The position numbers and the translations under genes were made by a program. Positions 10,149 to 19,490 of a DNA stretch of 22,152 nucleotides are shown piece by piece. Under the pieces are notes generated by a model. It ran no database searches. It was not told the DNA's origin and saw only the letters and a list, made by a program, of their open reading frames with translations. Positions within the stretch are counted from its first letter, which is position 1. The number at the start of each line of letters is the position of its first letter. This DNA is from Gnetum montanum (taxonomy: Eukaryota > Streptophyta > Gnetopsida > Gnetales > Gnetaceae), in assembly GCA_015680685.1 (NCBI GenBank), contig MNCI01028452.1, positions 199,630 to 221,781 of the forward strand. The letters are read 5' to 3'.

Positions 10149-10273
10149 AGAAACAGATGAGGGATGAGTGATTCCGTTTTTAGTTATCTTGTTACCTCGT
10201 CCAGTAGTCGGGCTTGGTTAACATCATTTTTTTTTAAATCATCTCGGCCGATTTATATATATATATGTTTATA

Positions 10274-10565
10274 AATTGGTTAAAATAAAAGTTTATATAT
10301 TTCGTATATGTTGATGAAAGAATACATTGCACAATTATTGCAACAAACATTACAAAGTTGTATAATAGGATTGAGCAAAAGGCAAAATACAATGAAAGTG
10401 TAAACTTAATATGCATAATTCTCTAACTGAGCAAATGAACTTCTTGTGCAATTCTACTCTGGAGATGTTTAGCATCTGAAATCTTTCTGTATCTTTGCAC
10501 ATGAAAAGGATGATGAATCTTTAAAAAATCAATGGTCTTAACTTCAAATAATGCAACAAACATTA
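10274..10565 (+). repeat. ~290-bp direct repeat, first copy
   Basis: Nearly identical to 10685..10979, offset 411 bp, apart from small indels and substitutions. It starts right beside the inverted-repeat element. No coding content recognised; short ORFs in both copies are AT-rich and unlike known proteins. Confidence 0.9.
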
Positions 10566-10684
10566 GACCCGTAAGTTCTCTTTTGTAGCAATTTCATGGG
10601 CTATGAGTAGAATTTAATTATTTTCTTTATTTTTTAAGTTATCATCACTATTTGCATTCTAAATAATATATACTAGTAAACAAA

Positions 10685-10979
10685 AATTGGTTAAAATAAA
10701 AGTTTATATATTTCGTATATGTTGATGAAGAAATACATTGCACAATTATTGCAACAAACATTACAGAGTTGTATAATAGGATTGAGCAAAAGGCAAAATA
10801 CAATGATAAGTGTAAACTCAATATGCATAATTCTCCAACTAAGCAAAATGAACTTCTTATGCAATTCCACTTTGGAGATGTTTAACATTTGAAATCTTTC
10901 TGTATCTTTGCACATGAAAAAGAGGATGAATCTTTAAAAAATCAATAGGCTTGACTCCAAATAATGCAACAAACGTTAA
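10685..10979 (+). repeat. ~290-bp direct repeat, second copy
   Basis: Second copy of 10274..10565. The 119 bp between copies (10566..10684) is unique here, so this is either a 411-bp tandem duplication with a partial second unit or two insertions of one element. Confidence 0.9.
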
Positions 10980-11289
10980 TAAGAGCCTTATCTAGTGTCA
11001 TTCCTTAAGATTTCTGAATAGTTGTGGCACATGCCAACCGTAATGGTGACTGATGAGATGCTCCTCGGACCACAGGTACAATTGGCACATGATGGGGATT
11101 ACCATTATCAAAGGCACATCCAATGTGTGAGTCAAAATCAATAATAACGTATAATGGTAATGAAGGTGGCTATTTACCTTAAGGATATATAATATTGTGA
11201 AGCATGCCAAGTGCACCATTCACCAATCCTTCTTCAAGTCAAAGGTTAACTGTAAGCATTACCCTTACACCTTCACATATAAGCAGAGA
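10980..11289. other. No gene seen
   Basis: Moderately complex sequence between the 290-bp repeat and repeat copy B. Open frames on both strands (for example minus 10998..11219) show no domain I recognise. Confidence 0.4.
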
Positions 11290-12200
11290 TTGCATTACTT
11301 ATTGTAGTAGATAGCTGTTGCACTACTTATTGCAATAGATGGTTGTTGTTGCTGATCTTGAAGAGAGTGTTCTTCACCTTCTCTATTGGGACTAATAGCA
11401 ATAGGATCCATGTTTCTAAAAATGCATGAATTCCAATATTGCACCTCTTAATCTTGTAACATGATGCCTAAGTTCAATATTTTTAAATACTGCATCACAT
11501 CGTAACCATCGTCACCTTAACCGTTGTCATGATCGTAACCGTCACTGTAACCATAATTGTCACCATTTATAATAAGAATAAATATTCATAATTACTATAA
11601 TCGTAACCATCACTATTTATTATAATAATAAATATTCAATATTACCCACCATTTATAATAATAAATATTCATTATTACCCACATCNNNNNNNNNNNNNNN
11701 NNNNNNNNNNNNNNNNNNNNNNNNNNNNNNNNNNNNNNNNNNNNNNNNNNNNNNNNNNNNNNNNNNNNNNNNNNNNNNNNNNNNNNNNNNNNNNNNNNNN
11801 NNNNNNNNNNNNNNNNNNNNNNNNNNNNNNNNNNNNNNNNNNNNNNNNNNNNNNNNNNNNNNNNNNNNNNNNNNNNNNNNNNNNNNNNNNNNNNNNNNNN
11901 NNNNNNNNACCTCATTCATAATTATTATATTATAATTATTGTGGAATCCAATAAATGTTATGAGATTATTATAATTAGAGAAATAATCCATAATTATAAT
12001 TTGAGATATTATGGATTATAAGATTCATTTGAACGGTAAACATTTCATAATAAATAAAGCCAAGATATAATGAAATATTACTCATAATCCATAATGTTAG
12101 AGATATTATTTTTTCATTCATAATGCTAACCCATAATGATTATATCTCGGTTAGCATTATCCAGAAGATATATATAATGAAATGCTTATAAATAACTGAC
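11290..12200 (-). repeat. Helitron-related repeat, copy B, with assembly gap
   Basis: Starts with a remnant of the Helitron N-terminus on the minus strand (about 11290..11412; reads MDPIAIS then NREGEEHSLQDQQQQ, as in copy C). It then follows copy A from 11458 to the gap at 11686, and from 11909 to about 12200. The gap falls where copies A and C carry the 113-bp minisatellite. A single fragment of that unit (GTGACTCTTTGGCT) reappears near 12315. The Helitron gene beyond its first ~35 codons is absent, so this is an internally deleted or non-autonomous derivative. Confidence 0.8.
11686..11908. other. Assembly gap (223 N)
   Basis: A run of N. The equivalent interval in copy A (about 229..641) is about 410 bp, so the gap length is probably not the true length unless copy B has fewer repeat units. 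Confidence 0.99.
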
Positions 12201-13210
12201 TTTATTTATGATGAAGTGTTTATAATCATTTATGTTTATGATTATAAATATATCATTATATATAACCGAGATTATAAATAACTAAGATAAATATAATCAT
12301 TGGCTCCCTTACAGTGACTCTTTGGCTAGGGGAGATTTATAAATAATTGCTAATTTATGATTATGGCAAGACATGTGCGTCGATGGAGAGCTCGTCGTTG
12401 TTTTCCTTAACATTGTCTAGGATCATTACAGCATGATCTTGCCAAAGATCTTCCTGGGGTCTAGGCTGCCAAAGGTGCAAAAGTTCTCGTTTTTAAAATT
12501 TACCAGGTTAACAACTATATCATCCATTATTTTCCATCAATCAAAGAATATGTACATAAAGAAAAAGGCTCACTACATGCAAGGATTTAAGAAGAAATTA
12601 TCAAATTTGAACTCTTTAAGTCCTCCCAATAAGCAGGAAAAATTGTTAAAATTATGACCAAAGTTAGGCCGACATCTCAAATTGGCTAATAATTCTCATG
12701 TGCTAACAAAAATGCTAACCTTTTTGCATTTTATTAAAATGCATATTGCAAACGAAAAAGTAGTCACAATCATAACAACTAAATGCATCTACTCCATGGT
12801 AACTGCTGAATTTCAAAGCACAGCCATAGAAACGATAAAACTTACACAAAATATACAAAGAGATAAAGAGAACATGAACTTACAAATGTTCCTTTACATT
12901 GAAAAAAGGTGTAGCAAAAGAAGATTACTCAAGATAGTAGCAAAAAATTACAATTTCAGAATTCCCTGCCACTCTAGAAAGCATTGAAAAAAGAATAAAA
13001 CCAAACTTTGGAATGTTTTTTCATTGGGAATATAAATGTATAGGAAAGCATGCTAAGTACTTATGACAGAAGAGCTTAACTTAAAGTGAAACTATGAAAA
13101 TTGCACAAAATCATCAAAATGTAATGTTCAACATGTTATAATTCACTATAAAAAATTAACAAAAACACACAAAAAATTAACCAAACGAATGATGTGCAAC
13201 TGATTTATTT
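12201..13210. other. AT-rich stretch, no gene seen
   Basis: Between copy B and the Helitron pseudogene. Plus-strand open frames at 12433..12657 and 12682..12987 are Lys/Asn/Ile-rich, as expected from base composition, and match no family known to me. It may include decayed 3' Helitron sequence, but no helicase motif is readable. Confidence 0.4.
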
Positions 13211-14720
13211 TCACAATAATGAGTTTTGTTGACCTGTTACACGTTGTGCAACTGATGATGTGTGATTGATAATATTTTCATTATCTGTTTGAAGCAAAGG
13301 ACCTTGAAATTGCAATCTCATTTCTCCATCCTTTTCTAACAATGGAATATAAGGAATGCTATGGAAGATGTTAACATCACCAGTATCAGCAACATCATCT
13401 AATGCATGCATATCGATCTCGACATCTCAATAGTATGGATCATTTACCTTCTTAAAAATCAAAGCTTCATACACCTGTCTCTTGTTGACAATGAAATTAT
13501 ACTTAGTGCCCATTTAATCTACTCTTCTTAATATCAAGAAAGGGATGTCTTTAATTCTAAGATGAAGTCTTTTAGTAATCTGTGTGACATCCTGAGCAAA
13601 GCTAATTATGTGAGCTTTATACTTGAACTGTTTACCAACTGCATGTGTAACTTATAAAATGGGATTGATTTTTGCAATTAACATTTCTTCAACCTCAATT
13701 AAACAACCTAGGATAGGTGGTTGGATACCAGGATCCATGTTATTTTCAATAGAAAATCGTTTGATTTCACAACCAAAATTTTCAAAAATATTATGTTTCT
13801 TTTCTTTAATCCAATAATATGCTAAGAAACATTTCATTGCATATATTGCAGGAACATGGATTTGCAAAATTTCTAACTGTAGTATTAGAATTATGTATTG
13901 CTTGAGCAATTTCTATACTTACCTTTTGCAATCTTGGGAAAGACTGAATAGGTTCTGAAGAAGGCATTTCCATTGTTGGTGCACTAGCCACATCTGTAGC
14001 TTCCTTTATTCAATGAAATGAATTTTTTTCTTGTTAACATTGCCTCTTTCAGTGCTCACTCTTACTATAATGTAGTTGTTCTTGATCTTCTTGCAATTGT
14101 TGTTCTTCTTTGTGTGTGATTTCTGGAACAGATGTTGCTTGATTAACAGGCACAGATGCATTTCTAATGTCTTGCAAAAAATGTTTCAAAATTTCAACTA
14201 AAAATTGAATTAAACTATTTACGAACTTAAGTATGGGCAAACATCAACATGCATTTCTCCTTGATTATTTACATTCTTAGTATCAATAATGTGGATCACT
14301 ACATTGGATGAATTTCCAAGTGATGAGAGGGGATTTGAAGTTGACGTAACCTAAAAATATATATGCAATGTAAGTATGTAAATAAAATGAGAAGATTTTC
14401 CTATGACAAATATTTGTTTTGAAATATTAAAAAATGCATAAATTACATACTCCTAAATTTCGTAGAATTAGTTCTCATTCTCGTTCACGTCGTTTTGCTT
14501 CTTATTTTAGAAATCATCTTCTCTCCCATGCAGTCATCGCTTCTGGATTTTTAGTTTCTATAATCTGTGGTCGTCCTCTTCTTCGATCATGCCCACACGC
14601 ATGCCCACTTCCATGACCTCCATAAATTATATTACTTGTTGTAGTAGATGATTGTTGTTGCTGATCTTGAAGAGAGTGTTCTTCGCCTTCTCTATTGGGA
14701 TGAATAGCAGCAGGATCCAT
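13211..14720 (-). pseudogene. Helitron Rep/helicase N-terminal remnant
   Basis: Decayed N-terminal part of a plant Helitron replicase/helicase, the rolling-circle transposon protein. ATG at 14720 starts MDPAAIHPNREGEEHS with a Gln-rich stretch and an RRRGRP motif. The frame then has TGA, TAA and TGA at positions where Arg or Gln is expected. A plausible 100-bp intron (14450..14351) follows. Further down, CNICNEMF, ENNMDPGIQPP, EVEEMLIAKINPIL, VTHAVGKQFKYKAHIISF and AQDVTQI match, in order, the conserved block before the Rep domain in plant Helitrons. The remnant ends near HALDDVADTGDVNIF at 13411..13211. A frameshift near 13830 and a TAA at 13654..13652 also break it. The Rep catalytic motif and helicase are missing. 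It is certainly inactive. Confidence 0.85.
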
Positions 14721-15895
14721 GTTTCTAAAAATGCAAAAATTCTAATATTGCACCTCTTAATCTTGTAAGACTATGCCCAAGTTCAAGATCTATAAATACT
14801 ATACCACACCAAAACCTTCATCACCCTAATCATCACCATGATCGTAACCATCACCATTTTTATTAATAATAAATATTCATTATTGCCCACTATTTATAAT
14901 AAAAAATATTCATTATTACTATAATCATAACCATCACTATTTATAATAATAATAACTATTCAATATTATCCATCATTTATAATAATAAATATTCATTTGT
15001 TACCCACGTCGAGGCCTATGTGTGAGGGAATACAAAGAAACAAAGGGGAAGCCTAGGGGTTAGGGGCATTAATCGAATAAAGATTTAGCTCCCTTGCAAT
15101 GACTCTTTGACTTCCCTACACTTAGTGCATGCACATGAGAGAATATGAAAAGATGAATGGGGAGCCCAAGGGTCGAGGGCATCAATTGAATAGAGATTCA
15201 ACTCCCCTGTAGTGACTCTTTGGCTCCCCTGCATGTAGTGCATGCGTGTGAGGAAATACGAAGAGACGAATGAGGAGCCTAAGGGTTGAGGGACATTAAT
15301 CTAATAGAGATTTAGCTCCCTTGCAGTGACTCTTTGGCTTTTTAACTTTTCAGATTCGGCTACCCTACAGTGACTCTTTGGCTCCCCTGCAATCAAATAA
15401 AGATTCATCTCCCCTACAATGACTCTTTGGCTTCCTTACACATGGTGCATGCACATGAAAGAATATGAAAAGATGAATGGGGATCCCAAGGGTTGAGGGC
15501 ATTAATTGAATAGAGATTCAGCTCCCTTGCAGTGACTCTTTGGCTCCCCTACATGTGGTGCATGCACATGAGGAAATACAAAGAGATGAATGGGGAGCCC
15601 AAGGTTTGAGGGGCATCAATCGAATAGAGATTTAGCTCCCTTGTAGTGACTCTTTGGCTTTTTGACTTTTTAGATTCAACTCCCCTGCAATGACTCTTTG
15701 GCTCTCCTGCACGTGGTGTGTTACATGGANACCTGCAATGACTCTTTGGCTCTCCTGCACGTGGTGTGTTACATGGAGGGCGACAAATCCACTCCTCCCT
15801 CCCCCCCTATACTATGAAAACATGGAGGACGACAAATCCACTCCCCTCTCCCCCCTATCCTATGAGATGAGTTGGCCTCTTGGCCAAAACAAATA
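14640..15895 (-). repeat. Helitron-related repeat, copy C (5' flank of the pseudogene)
   Basis: Contiguous with the Helitron remnant. It matches copy B from about 11290 and copy A from position 1. It has the TTTATAATAATAAATATTCA-type units (about 14860..15000) and then the largest 113-bp array. This links copies A and B to a Helitron and suggests the segment is the element's 5' terminal region; the terminal TC dinucleotide could not be placed. Confidence 0.75.
15015..15790 (+). repeat. 113-bp minisatellite array (copy C)
   Basis: The GAGGGAATAC-type unit start recurs at 15021, 15134, 15247, 15454 and 15567: spacing 113, 113, 207 (a rearranged interval) and 113. Units share GGGGAGCCCAAGGGT and GTGACTCTTTGGCTCCCC blocks. 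The end at 15684..15777 contains an N-joined duplication that is probably artificial. Confidence 0.9.
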
Positions 15896-18210
15896 TTAAA
15901 TTATACTTATTAAGAAAGGCAACGCGTATAAGCATCAAGGTTCCTACTAAGAAATTCAACCCATTTAAGCACTATAAAAATTATGAGAACACCCATTAGG
16001 AAAAAAAACCATATAAGTATTACTAAACAAAAGTCCAAATCCAAATAACTACAAAATCAAATATGTGTATAGTTTTATGTCTATAAATATCCAAACAAAG
16101 TCCTAGGTGATATGTAAATATATCCAAATTCATTATGAAGCTAAATGAAAGGTCTATTTCAAATGAGATTACAAAAAAGCAAGGATCTAAGGTTGTAAAA
16201 GTTTAAAAATATAGGTTGTAAGTGGATGAGTGAAATTGCAAAAAATCACAAGAAGAAAAATAATATCCTAAAGATCACCATGAGCTTTCAAAATTCTAAG
16301 AATATGATTAGTTACTATTTGCAAACTTTCAAGCATTCTAAAAAGTCCTAGAAACTACATTTTCTTATTTTCATTATGTTCCATCATTGGAAGATTAAGG
16401 GTGTAACACCATCCTTCTCATGCCTTAAGTTGAAGAGCATTACATTGGGCAAAACCTCTAATGAAATGATTTGTCATGGTAAGAAATGTGAATGAACAAA
16501 CTATGTAGTAAAAGGAACAAAGGAACCTATCAAGAAGTCATGAACCCAAATAGAAGAGAAGAAAAAACTAACAACAAAAGAAAGAAATACATGAATATAA
16601 AATTATACAAAAATAAAAATGTTAGAAAAGAATAGGATAACATGAATTGTAAAACTAAATTTCATAATATATATGAATGTCATATTGTCACAAGTCTAAA
16701 CCATACATGATCCATAAACCCTTAAACAGTATAGAGAATTAATGTCTAATACAATGCTAGAAATGCTAAAGTATGATAGCCAAAGCTCTAAACTAATACA
16801 TAACATCATCAAGCTAATATGATCATATTAGTCCTCCAAGAGCTTCATTCTTCTCCCCAAAATTGATCACCCTAAAAATAAAATGGGTTATCAATATAAA
16901 GCTAATTGAGAAACCTTGGCAACCTCTTCAATTATTGAATGGGCAAATCTCATGGAAATTAGGAGGAGCATGGCTAGCCTGCAAAATATGTTACCTTAAA
17001 AAACACATGAGAAAACCACCCAAACATCTAGCCAAATATATAAATGCACAACTATAACATCCATCCATCATATAAAAACATGATCAATATTTTATCACAC
17101 CAACTATCATCATATACAAAGAGGCTAGCACATACCACACTAAATGTAATATGAGCATTATGTTATCATTTGTACTTGCCAAGAGCCAAAATCAACATGT
17201 AACTAAAGAAAATATCAAATTACCATGTACATGGATTTATTATTAGTCTCAACTAAAACATGAAGAGTCATCTATGACATTGCTTTCAAAATTTCCCAAA
17301 CATACTGGTGCTAGAGGCATCATCCAAGACATCACCTCTAATATTATGGAGGCATAACAAAAACAAAGGAACCAATGTGCCATGGAATCACCCTCTTTTG
17401 CAGGATGGGACTTACAACAAGAGCCACACTAGTGCACTCTATAGTGGGGATCAAACATCAAAGTCATCTCCAAGAAGCCCATCTCCAACCAACCACACAA
17501 AATTGATGCGAGCTCCAACATCCAATAACCAAATAATCCAAAAACATGGCAAACAAACCAATGGTGGAGGACAATATTAAATAACTTATCTCATCTAGAG
17601 ATCCAATAATCCAAAGATCCTAACAAGGATACAATCCACAAATACTTAGGTCATCAACACCCTTTCCCAACACATGGAAGGGCCATCATCATAGAGATTC
17701 AAACTCAATGTTCAAGGGATCTTAATAATTTCCCAAGATATCAATAGAATTATCAAGGTAAGAATAGGGTCAATATGGCAAAGGATTGATTATATAATTA
17801 CATGGATAAGCCAAAAACCATCAACAACCAACATTCCTATAAGGATTAATGCTCTTATCCAAAAGAGTTCCAGTTTAATCAAGATGATGCAACAATCTTG
17901 AGATCTCAACAAATGAGTTAATAAAATGCTTCACATGGGCAAAGGTTACAACAAGATTTAATGTTTTGAAGTGGTGAAATGAAGATTACAAAAAACTAAG
18001 AAAGATACCACAATCATCCAAAATTGATTCTATCCACAATATACCAAGCAAGGAGAACTCAACAATGAAGGGATCAAGAAGGTAAATGTAAATATGACAT
18101 GATCAAAAGAATTGATAGAGATCTAGAAGCATAGAAACTAAGAAATGCAACTTAGGGGCTAAATCAAAGACTCAAAATTCACAAAATCCAAGTTTATTAC
18201 AAAAATGGAC
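15896..18210. other. A-rich stretch, no gene seen
   Basis: About 2.3 kb of purine-biased, AT-rich DNA. The plus frames at 16863..17057 and 17308..17580 have no domain I recognise and no consistent codon bias. Possibly decayed retrotransposon interior, but no gag, protease, RT or integrase motif is readable. Confidence 0.45.
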
Positions 18211-18314
18211 TTGTAGGAAAGACATCTTGGAAACCCAAGAGACATGTTGAAATCCTAAGAGATGTCCTGGTTTGTGCTGACATGTCTCAAGGAAGATGTT
18301 TCTTGGTTGGGGAA
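18211..18314. repeat. AGACATCT-motif cluster, left part
   Basis: Repeated AGACATCT and AGATGTC variants before the solo LTR (for example AAAGACATCTTGG at 18218..18230). The cluster continues after the LTR at 20267..20410, as expected if the LTR inserted into it. Confidence 0.6.
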
Positions 18315-18576
18315 TGAAACACCGTGAAAATTACGAGTCGGCCTCAGGCAATGATTCGCAATTCAAGCGAGAGCGCGCATCAGCTTTGTTCAAGGACAAG
18401 TTTACGCTCTATTACGCACGGCAGTGTAATGAGCGTAATAAGCTCCAAAATAGTCGAAGGCAGAGTCCAGAGAAGCACAACAGTTCGACACTTTTTTTTT
18501 CTTGTGGTGCATGAATAACTGGCCTTTACGCTCGTTACATGGCAGTGCGTATCATTGCATATTTCATCACTAAGGC

Positions 18577-19064
18577 TAGACATTGTTTACGCTTCGTTAC
18601 GCGCAGCTGCGTAGTGAGCGTAAATTAGACATTGTTTACGCTTCGTTACGCGCAGTTGCGTAGTGAGCGTAAATTAGACATTGTTTACGCTTCGTTACGC
18701 GCAGCTGCGTAGTGAGCGTAAATTAGTCATTGTTTACGCTTCATTACGCGCAGTTGCGTAGTGAGCGTAAATTAGACATTGTTTACGCTTCGTTACGCGC
18801 AGCTGCGTAGTGAGCGTAAATTAGTCATTGTTTACGCTTCGTTACGCGCAGCTGCGTAGTGAGCGTAAATTAGACATTGTTTACGCTTCGTTACGCGCAG
18901 CTGCGTAGTGAGCGTAAATTAGACATTGTTTACGCTTCGTTACGCGCAGTTGCGTAGTGAGCGTAAATTAGACATTGTTTACGCTTCGTTACGCGCAGCT
19001 GCGTAGTGAGCGTAAATTAGTCATTGTTTGCGCTTTGTTACGCACAACTGCGTAGTGAGCGTAA
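18577..19064 (+). repeat. Ten-unit 49-bp palindromic array in LTR U3
   Basis: GTTTACGCT-type unit starts fall every 49 bp at 18585, 18634, 18683, 18732, 18781, 18830, 18879, 18928, 18977 and 19026. Each unit reads TTTACGCT, TTACGC, a CAGCTG centre (CAGTTG in units 2, 4 and 8), GCGTAG and AGCGTAAA, an imperfect palindrome with an 8-bp outer and a 5-bp inner stem. TACGC half-sites lie 10 bp apart in the left arm and 9 bp apart in the right arm, about four per unit. The first nine units are nearly identical and the tenth is diverged. Related degenerate units lie outside the array (about 18401..18437, 18529..18555 and 19097..19130). Confidence 0.95.
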
Positions 19065-19183
19065 GACAATTTTGAGCCTGTTGTTTTTATACCAGATTAC
19101 GCTCATACACGCAACACAACGCGAATGAGTGTAATACAGCCTGGAAGCAATTGAAGCACGCTCAACATGTACCTGCTCTTCAC

Positions 19184-19215
19184 ACGCACAACACGCAAAC
19201 GAGCGTGTTGTGCGT
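19184..19215. repeat. Perfect 13-bp inverted repeat, 6-nt loop
   Basis: ACGCACAACACGC (19184..19196), loop AAACGA, then GCGTGTTGTGCGT (19203..19215). It lies about 100 bp before the LTR TATA box and shares the ACGC/GCGT vocabulary of the 49-bp units. Confidence 0.95.
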
Positions 19216-19311
19216 AGTCACAGTCTGACTTAAAATGGTCATGTCAACGGAACCCGAAATATCTGGGACCCACGTCATCAGGGTTGCGCCTTTTCCACGG
19301 AGCGTCGCGGC

Positions 19312-19320
19312 CTATAAATA
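19312..19320 (+). promoter_or_regulatory. LTR TATA box
   Basis: CTATAAATA in a GC-rich surround. It predicts a transcription start near 19345, defining the U3/R boundary. It gives the LTR its plus orientation. Confidence 0.6.
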
Positions 19321-19366
19321 CCTCAGTTGACAAAGATACAAGGGTTGGCAAATCAGAGAAGCAAAG

Positions 19367-19490
19367 GCATTTTTCTGAGCACCAGAGCATTTATCACTTT
19401 GAGCGGCAGAAAATCAAAAGGGCAAGAGCATTTTCTGAGCAAGGAAGCACTTATCACCTTGAGCAGAGAAACAAAGAGCAACCTTTTGGC
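19367..19490 (+). repeat. 60-bp duplicated segment in LTR leader
   Basis: TTTTCTGAGC followed by a TTATCAC(T/C)TTGAGC block occurs at 19371 and again 60 bp later at 19431, with moderate divergence. An open frame of 187 codons (19327..19890) crosses it but has no recognised domain. Confidence 0.75.

Larger units (their letters stand above)
9453..10250. mobile_element. Non-autonomous DNA transposon with ~120-bp inverted repeats
   Basis: The left arm (9453..9574) and the reverse complement of the right arm (about 10128..10250) align along their length with scattered differences. Shared blocks include GATGATTTAAAA, GTTAACCA, GACTACTG, CACTCATCC and CCACTTACCCAATTTAGTTT. Both ends abut (TA)n tracts, so the target-site duplication cannot be read and the superfamily is unassigned; arm length suggests Mutator-like, but that is inference. 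The ~550-bp interior is GC-richer than the flanks and encodes no transposase, so the element needs proteins supplied elsewhere. The interior holds ACGCT/AGCGT motifs (9825..9930) and a TTTGGCGCC site on the minus strand (9954..9962). Confidence 0.8.

Noticed and set aside
9453-10250. Assignment of the inverted-repeat element to PIF/Harbinger or Mutator
   Set aside because: Flanks are (TA)n, so neither a 3-bp TWA nor a 9-bp duplication can be distinguished, and the termini are not diagnostic.
11613-11991. Minus-strand ORFs spanning 11686..11908
   Set aside because: They consist largely of N and exist only because the gap is read as open.
18577-19064. CRISPR array, because of regular short palindromic repeats
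   Set aside because: Units are contiguous with no variable spacers, and the context is a plant LTR.
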